Part shown: positions 16,817 through 25,543 of the stretch, in pieces
How the letters are laid out: each line of letters opens with the position of its first letter
How positions within the stretch are numbered: position 1 is the stretch's first letter
Program-made: the position numbers and the translations under genes
Notes under the pieces: generated by a model
Seen by the model: the letters and a program-made list of their open reading frames with translations, nothing else
Database searches by the model: none
Told to the model about the DNA's origin: nothing
From: Bradyrhizobium sp. AUGA SZCCT0158
GTDB taxonomy: Bacteria; Pseudomonadota; Alphaproteobacteria; Rhizobiales; Xanthobacteraceae
Assembly: GCF_018130065.1 (NCBI RefSeq)
Contig: NZ_JAFCME010000008.1
Coordinates: 186,001-250,000, forward strand
Length of the DNA stretch: 64,000 bases
Direction of reading: 5' to 3'

Positions 16817-18430
16817 CTACTCGCCCCAGGCCGCGAACGCCTCGTTGAACGCCCGCTCGCCCGGCGCGCCCTTTTCGATCGCGATGATGGCGCGGCGCTG
16901 GTTGACGTAGACCAGCGGCACGTCGAACCAGGAACGCTCCTTCAGGAGCTGCAGATTGCGGGCGCGGTCGGCGTCGACGTTGGAGAGGCCGACCAGGAAG
17001 AAGCCGTCGGTGACCTTCACGGCGAGGCCCGCCAGCGGCGTGCCGCGCGCCTGCTCGTTGGATTTCATCAAGATGCCCGGCACGTTGCCGACGCCGCCGC
17101 CGGAGAAATCCTGCGGCAGGATGAAGGTCAGCTCCGCGGTGTGGCTTGCGGGGAGCGAGGTGTCGGTGTTGCGGCGGAACGACATCGTCATCTTGAACTT
17201 GCGGTCGGGAATTTCGATGTCGGCGCGCACGCTGATGTCAGGCTTCTGGTTGCCGCTCGCCTTGATCGGTTCGGTACGCCAGATCACCGAGCCGACATAT
17301 TGCTTGCCCTTGGGATCGGACGGGTCCTCGTCATACAGCACCACGCGCTGCGCCACCGGCGCCACCTGCTCCGACGACGGCTGGCCGACGCGATCGGGGA
17401 TCTTCGGCTTCGACTGCGGCGCCGACGGATCCTTCGGCGCTTCGACGACCGGCGACGACTTGAACAGGCCAGAGACGATGGTCAGCGCCTGCTTGCCCCA
17501 GACGATACCGGCGCCGACCAAAATCAGCACGATGCCGACCGCGATCGCGCTCTTGAACGGGAAAGCCGCGCCGACCCGGCGTGGCTTTTTCGGCTCGCGG
17601 TCGCCGTTTTGGCCGATCCGCGAACGCTGCGGCGGCGGCTGCATCGGGGCAGCCTGCGGCGAATAGCGGTCGGCCTCCTCGAGCGACTCCTCATAGGAAT
17701 ACGGCGCTTCCGGATCGGCGCCGCGGTTCTCCATGCTCGGCTCGAGCCGGTCGAACTCCGGCGAGGGCGAGGGCACGTTGGCGTAGGTCTTGCGCGCCGA
17801 GCGGTTGGCCTGGGCCGCGGCGCGGCCGAGATCGTCGGCGTCGGCGGCGATGTCGCGGAAGCCGCGCATGCCAGGGGGCTGCGGCATCTGCGGCGCTGAA
17901 TTATCGGGACCGCGGCGTGCCGCGCCTGACCGTTCACGGGTCGGCGGCAGCGGCGGTTCCTGCCCCGGCGGCAGCTGCGGCGGGCGTGGTGGCGGCGGGG
18001 GTGGCGCATCGGGCCGCAGATTGCGCGGCGGGCGCTGCTGGTCGCCGTCACCAGACGGCGGACGGGGTTCGCGCGCGGGCGGCGGCGAAGCCGGGCGCGG
18101 ACGGGGTGGGTTAGCAGCCGGCGCACCGGATTCCGGCGGGCGCGCATTGGCGCGGCGGAAGGCGTCGCCGCCACGCGCAGCCCCGGCGCCGCCGGGCCGC
18201 GAGGCGTCGCGGGCGCGCTGGGCGGCCTCGGACTCGACCTTGCGGACGGCCTCTTCCAGCGACAGCCGCTCCCGGGTGATTTCCGATTCGCTCAAAGGCG
18301 GCTGCACGCTGCGCAGCTGCGCGATCAGCGCCGAGCGGGCCCGCTCATAGAGCGCACGGCGGCTCTCGCCGGGAGCACTGGGGTCCAGTCCGGCAATGGC
18401 GCGGGCGATCAGCGGGTAGTAGTCAGCCAT
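16817..18430 (-). CDS. Conserved hypothetical proline-rich single-pass membrane protein
   Basis: A 537-aa protein. Residues 1-80 are helical (ADYYPLIARAIAGLDP...; ERARSALIAQLRSVQPPL) with a predicted coiled segment. Residues ~85-275 are extremely rich in Pro/Arg/Gly and probably disordered. One membrane segment is near residues 292-310 (AIAVGIVLILVGAGIVWG). The C-terminal ~220 residues form a soluble domain, likely periplasmic. The family appears widely in Bradyrhizobium-type genomes without assigned function. It follows purA by 37 bases on the same strand and may be co-transcribed. Confidence 0.75.
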   Translation of the reverse strand: MADYYPLIARAIAGLDPSAPGESRRALYERARSALIAQLRSVQPPLSESEITRERLSLEEAVRKVESEAAQRARDASRPGGAGAARGGDAFRRANARPPESGAPAANPPRPRPASPPPAREPRPPSGDGDQQRPPRNLRPDAPPPPPPRPPQLPPGQEPPLPPTRERSGAARRGPDNSAPQMPQPPGMRGFRDIAADADDLGRAAAQANRSARKTYANVPSPSPEFDRLEPSMENRGADPEAPYSYEESLEEADRYSPQAAPMQPPPQRSRIGQNGDREPKKPRRVGAAFPFKSAIAVGIVLILVGAGIVWGKQALTIVSGLFKSSPVVEAPKDPSAPQSKPKIPDRVGQPSSEQVAPVAQRVVLYDEDPSDPKGKQYVGSVIWRTEPIKASGNQKPDISVRADIEIPDRKFKMTMSFRRNTDTSLPASHTAELTFILPQDFSGGGVGNVPGILMKSNEQARGTPLAGLAVKVTDGFFLVGLSNVDADRARNLQLLKERSWFDVPLVYVNQRRAIIAIEKGAPGERAFNEAFAAWGE

Positions 18431-18467
18431 AACGACTCAACAATGCGGACTTATGGGTAACAACTCG

Positions 18468-19760
18468 TTAAGCCTCGAACGGGTTTTGAACGAGAATAGT
18501 ATCCTCGCGTTCCGGGCTGGTGGAAAGCAAGGCGATCGGACAGCCCACCAATTCCTCGACCCGGCGGACATATTTAATGGCCTGGGCCGGCAGATCCGCC
18601 CAGGAACGGGCATTGGCGGTCGGCTCCTTCCAGCCCTCGATGGTCTCGTAGATCGGCACCACCCGGGCCTGGGCGCCCTCGCCGGCCGGCAGATGGTCGA
18701 TTTCCTTGCCGTCCAGCATGTAGCCGGTGCAGACCTCGATCGTGTCGAAGCCGTCGAGAATATCGAGCTTGGTCAAGGCGAGGCCGGTAATGCCGCAGGT
18801 TCTTGCGGCCTGCCTTACCAATACGGCGTCGAACCAGCCGCAACGCCGCGGCCGGCCGGTATTGGTGCCGAACTCGCGGCCCCGTTCGCCGATCTTGCGG
18901 CCGATGTCATTGTCCAGTTCGGTCGGGAACGGGCCCTGGCCGACCCTCGTCGTATAGGCCTTGCAGATGCCGAGCACATAGCCGACCGCGCTCGGCCCCA
19001 GGCCGCTGCCGGTCGCGGCCTGCGCCGCCACCGTGTTGGACGAGGTGACATAGGGGTAGGTGCCGTGATCGACGTCGAGCAGCGCGCCCTGCGCGCCCTC
19101 GAACAGGATGCGCTTGCCCTCACGGCGCTTGAGATCGAGCAGGCGCCACACCGTCTCGGCGTAGGGCAACAAATGCGGCGCCAGCGCGGTGAGGTCCTTC
19201 AGGATGACGCCGCCGTCGAACTCCTCCAGCCCGAGGCCGCGGCGCAGCGCGTTGTGGTGCGCCAGCAGGCGGTCGATCTTGTGCGGCAGGGCGTCGAGGT
19301 CGGCCAGGTCCATCAGACGGATGGCGCGGCGGCCGACCTTGTCCTCATAGGCCGGGCCGATGCCGCGGCGGGTGGTGCCGATCGCGGTGCCGGCGTTGGA
19401 TGATTCGCGCAAGGCGTCGAGCTCGCGGTGCAGCGGCAGGATCAGCGTGACGTTCTCCGCGATACGGAGATTTTCCGGGCTGATGGCGACGCCCTGGCCC
19501 TTCAGCCGGGTGACCTCGTCGAGGAAGGCCTGCGGATCGAACACCACGCCGTTGCCGATGACGCCCAGCTTCGAGGGCCGCAGCACGCCCGACGGCAGCA
19601 GCGCCAGCTTGTACGTCTCGCCATTGATGACGAGCGTGTGGCCGGCATTGTGGCCGCCCTGGAAGCGCACGACGATGTCAGCCTGCTCCGACAACCAGTC
19701 GACGATCTTGCCCTTCCCCTCGTCACCCCATTGGGCGCCGACGACGACAACATTGGCCAT
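18468..19760 (-). CDS. purA: Adenylosuccinate synthetase
   Basis: A 430-aa enzyme of standard length that joins IMP and aspartate using GTP, the first step of AMP synthesis. The hallmark N-terminus is present: catalytic Asp13 in QWGDEGKGK and His41 in GGHNAGH. Later conserved stretches include [13 protein letters not shown] and [20 protein letters not shown]. It is cytosolic. The upstream region holds two family E repeats. Confidence 0.97.
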   Translation of the reverse strand: MANVVVVGAQWGDEGKGKIVDWLSEQADIVVRFQGGHNAGHTLVINGETYKLALLPSGVLRPSKLGVIGNGVVFDPQAFLDEVTRLKGQGVAISPENLRIAENVTLILPLHRELDALRESSNAGTAIGTTRRGIGPAYEDKVGRRAIRLMDLADLDALPHKIDRLLAHHNALRRGLGLEEFDGGVILKDLTALAPHLLPYAETVWRLLDLKRREGKRILFEGAQGALLDVDHGTYPYVTSSNTVAAQAATGSGLGPSAVGYVLGICKAYTTRVGQGPFPTELDNDIGRKIGERGREFGTNTGRPRRCGWFDAVLVRQAARTCGITGLALTKLDILDGFDTIEVCTGYMLDGKEIDHLPAGEGAQARVVPIYETIEGWKEPTANARSWADLPAQAIKYVRRVEELVGCPIALLSTSPEREDTILVQNPFEA

Positions 19761-19794
19761 TTCTAAGCGTTTCCCTGCGACTCACGTGGTTTCA

Positions 19795-19839
19795 GCATGA
19801 CTTCCCCGGAAAACTACTGCCCACTTTCCGGATCATGCT
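19795..19839. repeat. Family E inverted repeat, copy 1
   Basis: CATGACTTCCCCGGAAAA ... CTTTCCGGATCATGC: arms that pair into a hairpin, the same design as at 19891-19934 and 27388-27433. Confidence 0.75.
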
Positions 19840-19890
19840 CTCCGGCATGGTTCAGGTTGAACCACGCCGTCGAATATTTCTTTAGTTCGG

Positions 19891-19934
19891 GCATGATCTT
19901 CTCGGAAAACCGGTATCCACTTTTCCGGATCATA
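19891..19934. repeat. Family E inverted repeat, copy 2
   Basis: GCATGATCTTCTCGGAAAAC ... CACTTTTCCGGATCATAC: a second hairpin-forming copy 52 bases after the first, near-identical in its arms to the 27388 copy. Confidence 0.8.
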
Positions 19935-20133
19935 CCCGTAGCTTGCCCAGCCCAAATCACGGCCTTAAGGCCGTTCGCATGCGAGGCAGCCCAACCGGAT
20001 AAAGGAAGCAGCCCGTCTAGGCAAGCAAGAAGCAAGCTTTGGGGGTCGTCAAAAAGGAGGACAACCCTTTGATATCCCCCAAAAATTTGTGGCGGCGCGA
20101 AGGCGGCCGCATGAACGCGGAGTAATCTGGCAA

Positions 20134-20603
20134 ATGTCTAAAACCACTCCTGCGACAAAGGCGCTGGAAAAGCTCGGCGTGAAGTTTGTGCTGCACAGCT
20201 ATGTCTATGATTCCAACGCCGACAGCATCGGCCTGCAGGCGGCCGAGGCGCTCGGCGTCGCGCCCTCCCGCATGCTGAAGACGCTGATGGCCGAGGTCGA
20301 CGGCAAGCCGGTCTGCGTGGTGGTGCCGTCGGACGGCGAAGTCAGCATGAAGAAGCTCGCCAGCGCGTTCGGCGGCAAGGCCGCGAAGATGATGCGCCCG
20401 GCGGATGCAGAGCGGCTCACCGGCTATCATGTCGGCGGCCTCGCCGTTCGGGCAGAAGAAGCGCGCCGGTCGCGATCGAGGCCGCCGCGCTCGGCCACGC
20501 GACCGTGTTCCTCAATGGCGGGCAGCGCGGATTGCAGGTCGAACTCGATCCTGATGACGCGATGCAGGCGCTCGGCGCGATCGCGCAGGCCCTGACGGTG
20601 TGA
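20134..20603 (+). pseudogene. ybaK: YbaK/EbsC-type Cys-tRNA(Pro) deacylase, broken by two frameshifts
   Basis: The family removes cysteine mischarged on tRNA-Pro. The first ~100 residues read normally (KTTPATKALEKLGVKF, MLKTLMAEVDGKPVCVVVPS, SMKKLASAFGGKAA, ERLTGYHVGG). Then SPFGQKKR is found only in the next frame, and AIEAAALGHATVFLNGGQRG and the rest up to TGA 20601-20603 only in a third. The pattern fits two 2-base losses within about 30 bases (near 20437-20465). In the unshifted frame translation runs on as arginine-rich nonsense to 20595. Either a recent pseudogene or a sequencing error cluster; the intact coding signal on both sides favours very recent damage or error. Confidence 0.8.
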
Positions 20604-20607
20604 GAGT

Positions 20608-21828
20608 TCAAGACGCCGCGCGCAGTTTTGCTTCGGGGCTCGGCTGCGCGAAATCGCAGCGCTTTGCGACGACCAGGAACAACAGGACCAGCGGCACCAT
20701 CGATGCCAGCAGCGCGGCGCTGGCGACCAGTGCTGCCGCCGGCGATCCCCAGGCGTCCTGCAGGCTTCCGGCGGCGGTGGGTCCGGCCGCCATCAGGACG
20801 TAGAAACAGGTATAGAACAGGCCGAAGCCCATCGACCGGTCGGCCGGCTCCAGCACCCTGGCAGGCATCGACAGGATCGCACCCGACATCGGACCGATCG
20901 CGACGCCAAAAATCAGGCATGCGATCGTCGAATGAAAATTCTCCACGAACAGCATCAGCGCACAGGCCGCGATCAGGCTGCAGGCAATAATCGCGGTGAT
21001 CGGCCGGCCGGCGCGGTGCACGAGATAGCCGCCGGCCGGAATGGCGAGAATGGTGAACCAGATCGACAGGCTCGTCAGCGACGCCGCAACCGTCGGCGAA
21101 GATCCCTGCGCCACCATCAACAGCGGTGCGTAGCTGAAGAACAAAACGCAGGCGAGATTCATCGCGCCCCAGATAGCGCCCGATATCACCACCGGCATCA
21201 GCGCCGCACGCGGCAGCCGTCCGCGGCCGGCGGCCTCCGCCTGGGCCAACTGCGCCGCGCGCGGAATCATCGCAAACGCCAGCAGCACTGCCACCGAACA
21301 GATCGCGGCCGACAGCATCACCGCCTGCCAGCCGAGCGAATGGGCGATCCAGGTCTGGATCGGCAGCGCGATCATGGCGCCGAACGGCCAACTCATCTGC
21401 AGGAACGACATCGCCAGCACCATCTCGCGGGCGTCGAACCAGTCCGCCACCATCTTGGTCGCGACCAGACCCACGACCGTGCCCCCGACCCCGCCAACCG
21501 TGCGCGCCGCCAGCGCGAGGGCGAGATCGCCGGAATAACTCAATGCCAGGCCGGAAACCGCCATCAGCACCAGGCCCACGATCCCGAGCGTCTTTTCGCG
21601 GCCCCGGCTTCCGAGCAATCCGGCCGGGAACGCGACGAGGACGCCCGGCAGCATATAGGCGCCGAGCAGCATGCCGACTTCCGAATAGCCGATGCCGAGA
21701 TCGGCCATCAGAAGATTGGCCGCCGACCCGATCGATTGAAACTGGAATCCGATGGCCGCGCGCGTCGCGAACAACACCGCAAGGATGATCCACCTGCGTC
21801 CGGGCATACGGATACTCCCGGTGTTCAA
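20608..21828 (-). CDS. MFS transporter (12-TM type)
   Basis: A 406-aa inner-membrane carrier with about 12 hydrophobic segments. The MFS loop 2-3 signature region reads GLLGSRGREKTLG. Close to the CynX/NarK-like group by eye, but the substrate cannot be named. Its ATG overlaps the stop of the 67-aa gene (21825-21828), making it the last gene of a tightly coupled four-gene operon. By position it may export the product of, or import a substrate for, the acyltransferase and hydrolase encoded upstream. Confidence 0.88.
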   Translation of the reverse strand: MNTGSIRMPGRRWIILAVLFATRAAIGFQFQSIGSAANLLMADLGIGYSEVGMLLGAYMLPGVLVAFPAGLLGSRGREKTLGIVGLVLMAVSGLALSYSGDLALALAARTVGGVGGTVVGLVATKMVADWFDAREMVLAMSFLQMSWPFGAMIALPIQTWIAHSLGWQAVMLSAAICSVAVLLAFAMIPRAAQLAQAEAAGRGRLPRAALMPVVISGAIWGAMNLACVLFFSYAPLLMVAQGSSPTVAASLTSLSIWFTILAIPAGGYLVHRAGRPITAIIACSLIAACALMLFVENFHSTIACLIFGVAIGPMSGAILSMPARVLEPADRSMGFGLFYTCFYVLMAAGPTAAGSLQDAWGSPAAALVASAALLASMVPLVLLFLVVAKRCDFAQPSPEAKLRAAS

Positions 21829-22028
21829 TCGCTGCGTTCGCCGCTGAGCACGTTGGAGAACTCGGATAATTCGTCCTCGGAGACCTCGTGCAGCGAGAGG
21901 CGCAGCTGCATGATCGCAAGATCGACCAGATGGCCGGCAAAGGAGACGCCGCCCGAAACCAGCAAATTGCGCTGCTCTACCAGCACCGGAAGCACATTAC
22001 GCAAACGACGCGCACTTAACTCATCCAT
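21825..22028 (-). CDS. Small hypothetical protein (67 aa) in the acyltransferase operon
   Basis: Starts MDELSARRLRNVLPVLVEQR and ends in an acidic tail (DELSEFSNVLSGERSD). It looks mostly helical, with no cysteine and no known motif. Support for it as a gene is positional: its start overlaps the end of the isochorismatase-like gene by 8 bases and its stop overlaps the MFS start as ATGA. No function can be assigned. Confidence 0.65.
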   Translation of the reverse strand: MDELSARRLRNVLPVLVEQRNLLVSGGVSFAGHLVDLAIMQLRLSLHEVSEDELSEFSNVLSGERSD

Positions 22029-22626
22029 AGCAATGCCCTTTGAGAGGTCGCTGCGACGTCGCGACCAGCCACTGGCCGGTGGTGGCGACGTCGGCGAAAA
22101 GTTCGATCGCCCTTGTGGCGAGCACATGCACGGCGGCGGCGTCGGTATTGGGCCGCGACCGGCTCACGGATGCATCGCTCAGGAAGGTGACGCTGTGCTC
22201 CCTGCGCGCAGCATCCATCGCCGTCGCAAGGCAGGTTTCCTCGGCGACGAGACCGGCAATGGCGAAGCTTCCGGCCTGCGAGACCACGCTTTCGAACAAA
22301 TGATTGCTGTAGCAGGACGGTTGCTGGCGCTCGAACACCATGTCCGACCGCCGCGGCTCGAGACCGGAAATCCACGCCGACTGGCTCGAGCGTTCGAGTA
22401 TGCCCGGGCCATCTCCCCGACCCTCGGCTTGCCGCGTGAACGCGATCGGTATGGCAAACTCGCGCGCATGCCGGATCGCGGCCAAGCAATTGTTCAGCGA
22501 CCGCTGGATGTCTCGCGCGTTGTCCCTGGCCAATGCGGCGTAGTTTTTCTCCTGCAGGTCGACCATGATCAGCAGGCGGCCACGCGATGCGCCGACATAG
22601 GTTCGCAAATCAATGACCGAACTCAT
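22021..22626 (-). CDS. Isochorismatase-like cysteine hydrolase
   Basis: A 201-aa protein of the isochorismatase/nicotinamidase fold. Asp23 (IMVDLQ) and the nucleophile Cys132 (VAEETCLATAMDA) are present. The usual Lys of the triad seems replaced by Arg100 (VFERQQPSCYSNH), which may change or lower activity. Such enzymes cleave amides, ureas or vinyl ethers. The ATG at 22626 overlaps the stop of the acyltransferase gene (ATGA), showing translational coupling. Confidence 0.85.
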   Translation of the reverse strand: MSSVIDLRTYVGASRGRLLIMVDLQEKNYAALARDNARDIQRSLNNCLAAIRHAREFAIPIAFTRQAEGRGDGPGILERSSQSAWISGLEPRRSDMVFERQQPSCYSNHLFESVVSQAGSFAIAGLVAEETCLATAMDAARREHSVTFLSDASVSRSRPNTDAAAVHVLATRAIELFADVATTGQWLVATSQRPLKGHCYG

Positions 22627-23861
22627 CGGACATCCGCCGCTTGGCAAATTCCCCGGCTGGTGGATTTTTCGAGGATGCCCGGTCTATCCCAGCGGCCTTC
22701 GGGACGAATCAGCACGTAGGGATCGTCGTTGAGGGTGATGCATTGCGGATGCTTCTCGGTCTCGAGTTTGACCTCGACATAGTCAAAGTCGGAAAACACG
22801 AACTTGCGGCCGGGCGAGCGCTTGAAGCCACGTTGCTGCCAGAAGCCGAGCAGCCGGGCCTGCGCATGCGCGTACAGCACGCGGTAGCCCTTCTTCCGGC
22901 ACAGCTCGATGGCCGTGTCCACGATCTGGCCGGCCAGGCCGGCGTTGCGGCTTTCGTTGCGGACGGCCAGCCGTTCGAGCTTGGCGAAATCCGCAAAATA
23001 GCGGATCCGCATGCAGCCGACCGGCTCGCCATCCTTGTGGCAGATCAGATGGGTGGCGGAGAAATCATTGCCGTCGAATTCCTCTTCGAACGGGCAATGC
23101 TGTTCGCCCATGTAGACCGCTCCGCGGATCGCAATGACGCGCGCCATCTCGTCCATCGAGCGGACGACCTCGACGGTGACCGGCTCGGGCGGCATTGCCT
23201 TGACCCGCGGAAGATCCTTCGAGCGGTCGAACATCTGCAGATGCGGAACGAACAATTCCTCGTAACTTGCGCCCGGTTGGAAGCCGAGCGGCTCCAGCAC
23301 CCGCAGGCCGCCCTTGGTGATGGGACGCGAATAGAGGTTGACGCCCTGGTAGAGCGGCGAGGAGATTTTCTGCAGCACCAGCGGGATCGCCGCCGCGAGC
23401 GTGCCCTTGGCATGGATCGCCCAGACATAGATGCCGGCCGGACGCTCCGATTGCCGCGCGACGTAGCACAGCTCGGGATCCTTGGTGTTGAGCCGGCCGT
23501 CGAGCAGCCGGCGCATGCCCTCATGGGTCAGCGGCAACACTGCAAGGAAGCCCTCGCCCTTGGGGTCGCCGATATCGAACCGGTCGCTTCGCGCGATGGC
23601 CCAGAAAATATCGGGGTTGTGGCGTGCCGCCGCCTGCAGGATTTCGTTCTTGGTTAATCCCGGTATGTCGGCGCGGGCCCTGTCAACCAGCGAGGCGATG
23701 CCGGCGGCCCCGACGGTGAAAATCACCGTGCGTCTGGCCACTTGAAGATTGGTCATTCTCTCGAGAGAATGGGCCGTAGACCGGCTGGCGGGAACCGAGC
23801 GGCTGGCGCGAGCGTGCTCCCGGGCGGATTTTCTGATCAGATCGATGTCGAGCGCGTTCAT
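22623..23861 (-). CDS. GNAT-fold acyltransferase with an extra N-terminal domain
   Basis: A 412-aa protein. Residues ~225-370 form a GNAT domain: IRGAVYMGEQHCPFEEEFDG, VGCMRIRYF, and the late ARLLGFWQQRGFKRS typical of acetyl-CoA-type binding. Residues ~65-215 look like a second, diverged GNAT-like half (LPLTHEGMRRLLDGRL; GIYVWAIHAKG). The VYxxEQ pattern recalls ElaA and N-acyl-amino-acid or autoinducer-synthase-like GNATs. The N-terminal 45 residues are basic and serine-rich; a later start at 23757 (MTNLQVARR) is possible. First gene of the coupled operon, divergent from a LysR gene. Acyl donor and acceptor are unknown. Confidence 0.75.
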   Translation of the reverse strand: MNALDIDLIRKSAREHARASRSVPASRSTAHSLERMTNLQVARRTVIFTVGAAGIASLVDRARADIPGLTKNEILQAAARHNPDIFWAIARSDRFDIGDPKGEGFLAVLPLTHEGMRRLLDGRLNTKDPELCYVARQSERPAGIYVWAIHAKGTLAAAIPLVLQKISSPLYQGVNLYSRPITKGGLRVLEPLGFQPGASYEELFVPHLQMFDRSKDLPRVKAMPPEPVTVEVVRSMDEMARVIAIRGAVYMGEQHCPFEEEFDGNDFSATHLICHKDGEPVGCMRIRYFADFAKLERLAVRNESRNAGLAGQIVDTAIELCRKKGYRVLYAHAQARLLGFWQQRGFKRSPGRKFVFSDFDYVEVKLETEKHPQCITLNDDPYVLIRPEGRWDRPGILEKSTSRGICQAADVR

Positions 23862-23953
23862 TGATCGTCTCTTGATTGTGTAAGGCTTGGTTTTCTGCCA
23901 AGAATAGAAATATCGATCCCTTAAATTAGAAGGCGATAAACGAGGCGATTTGT

Positions 23954-25003
23954 ATGCACTCAGGTGAGCGCAGGGGCGCGCACAACGGCGCGCACATGCC
24001 AGGACGAATGGCGAACTGGGATCTGGTGCGGATTTTCCTGGCGGTCGCCCGAACCGGGAGCTTCCGCGCCGCGGCTGCGCAGCTGAACATGTCCGCCAAT
24101 TTCCTCAGCAAGCGAATTTCAGTCCTGGAGAATGCCTACAAGACGCCCCTGATGACCCGCCACGTCGACGGCATCAGGCTGACGCCGGAAGGCGAGGCGG
24201 TTCTGGACGCCGCCAAACGGATGGAAGAGGCGTCCTTCGGGCTCGACCGCGCGCTAAGCCGGGCGACGCCGGCGCTCACCGGAGAGGTCCGGCTTGCCGT
24301 GACCGAAGGGCTCGGCACTTTCTGGCTGGCGCCCCGGCTGGTCGAATTCCAGCGGGTCTATTCCGGCCTCTTGGTCGATCTGAAATGCGAGATGCGATCG
24401 GCGGACGTGCTCCGGCTCGAAGCCGATGTCGCGGTGCAACTCGAGGAGCCCGCTAATCCCAACCTGAAGCGGGTCAAGATCGGCCGGCTTCACATCATGC
24501 CGTTCGTCAGTCCATCCTATGTCGAAATCTACGGCATGCCGACGGACCTGAAGGACCTGCAGCAAAACCATCGCATGGTGATTCAGGACGCAGAGCAGAC
24601 CAAAGGCAGGGAGATGTACGAACGGCATGCCGCACGCGAACAGCTCGGCTTTGTCGCGATGCGCAACAACGTCTCGAGCGCGCATGTCTGGGCCGTTTCC
24701 AAGGGCGCCGGCATCGGCTGGTTGCCGACCTACATACCGGCGATCGCCGGGCCCTTGATTCCGCTCGATCTCGGCGTCCAGTTTCCACTCGATATCTGGC
24801 TCACCTACCATCCCGATGCGAAGCGGATTCCACGCGTCAAGCAATTGATCGACTGGACCATCCAGGCGTTCGACGGCCGCAAATATCCGTGGTTTCGCGA
24901 TGAGTTTGTCCATCCCAATGATTTGCAGAAAACCTACAAGGGTGAGCCGCTGGTGAATCTGTTCGCGGGTTTCATGAAAGAATCACGGTCAAAGATTGGC
25001 TGA
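23954..25003 (+). CDS. LysR family transcriptional regulator
   Basis: A 349-aa regulator: winged helix at the N-terminus (NWDLVRIFLAVARTGSFRAAAAQLNMSANFLSKRI is split here as two motifs, the FLAVARTGSFRAAAAQL helix and the SANFLSKRISVLE recognition helix), then a periplasmic-binding-type effector domain (GEVRLAVTEGLG; VSKGAGIGWLPTYI). It is divergent from the acyltransferase operon across a 92-base gap, the usual arrangement for a LysR protein and its target. ATGs at 23996 and 24008 are alternative starts; the last fits family length best. The XRE gene follows 9 bases after the stop. Confidence 0.9.
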   Translation: MHSGERRGAHNGAHMPGRMANWDLVRIFLAVARTGSFRAAAAQLNMSANFLSKRISVLENAYKTPLMTRHVDGIRLTPEGEAVLDAAKRMEEASFGLDRALSRATPALTGEVRLAVTEGLGTFWLAPRLVEFQRVYSGLLVDLKCEMRSADVLRLEADVAVQLEEPANPNLKRVKIGRLHIMPFVSPSYVEIYGMPTDLKDLQQNHRMVIQDAEQTKGREMYERHAAREQLGFVAMRNNVSSAHVWAVSKGAGIGWLPTYIPAIAGPLIPLDLGVQFPLDIWLTYHPDAKRIPRVKQLIDWTIQAFDGRKYPWFRDEFVHPNDLQKTYKGEPLVNLFAGFMKESRSKIG

Positions 25004-25012
25004 GCGAGGCAC

Positions 25013-25405
25013 ATGAGCAAGTCGACCGACGGGCAAATCGATCAACTGGTGAAGGCGCGATGGCTCGCGCTCGGGCTTTCGCAGAACGATCTTGCGGAAG
25101 TACTCGCTGGCCAGCCGACGCCGAAAGCCAACAACGGGTCGGGCCGCGTTAGCGTCGGCCGCCTGATGCAGGTGGCGGACGCGCTCGGCGTCTCCCACGA
25201 TCTGTTCGAGGGCCTGTCGCCGTCGACCCGGCCGCAAAAGCCGCAATCCGGTAACGCCAGTGCCGATACGATGCAGGCGCTGCTCGAACTGCGCTTGCTG
25301 CGCGTGTTCCGCGAGCTGCAGGACAACAATACCAAGCGGATGCTGATCCAGCTCGCCGAACAGATCGTCAAGCGTCAGGCCGCAGGCCCCGACGAAGCGG
25401 GTTAA
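25013..25405 (+). CDS. XRE-type helix-turn-helix protein
   Basis: A 130-aa DNA-binding protein. Residues ~8-70 form an HTH of the Cro/CI type (KARWLALGLSQNDLAEVL ... SVGRLMQVADALGVSHDLFEG), with a ~20-residue insertion between the recognition helices (AGQPTPKANNGSGR). The C-terminal half is a predicted amphipathic helix (LLELRLLRVFRELQDNN) that could mediate dimers. It follows the LysR gene by 9 bases, so both regulators are probably on one transcript. Confidence 0.85.
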   Translation: MSKSTDGQIDQLVKARWLALGLSQNDLAEVLAGQPTPKANNGSGRVSVGRLMQVADALGVSHDLFEGLSPSTRPQKPQSGNASADTMQALLELRLLRVFRELQDNNTKRMLIQLAEQIVKRQAAGPDEAG

Positions 25406-25543
25406 CCGGAACGCCGCGCATCTCCCTCCGCGCATGGTCGCGATGCATCTGCCCCATTGATGAACCCGGCAAATCGGTGTCTGTGACACAGGCCGGGCGA
25501 CCTTCTCCGGCCCGGCTTCCGTCGCCGGGCGGGCCGCGGCGTC

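Larger units (their letters stand above)
19761..20133. other. Gene-free stretch between purA and ybaK carrying two family E repeats
   Basis: These 373 bases hold two inverted-repeat copies (described separately) and the divergent start regions of purA (minus) and ybaK (plus). Small open frames here are made of repeat sequence and lack ribosome sites. I see no RNA gene. Confidence 0.6.

Noticed and set aside
19797..20072. 91-codon plus-strand open frame upstream of ybaK
   Set aside because: It is made from two repeat copies and has no ribosome site or family signal.
20417..21940. 507-codon minus-strand frame overlapping the MFS gene
   Set aside because: Alternative frame of the 20608-21828 gene, whose 12 membrane segments are obvious; this frame has none.
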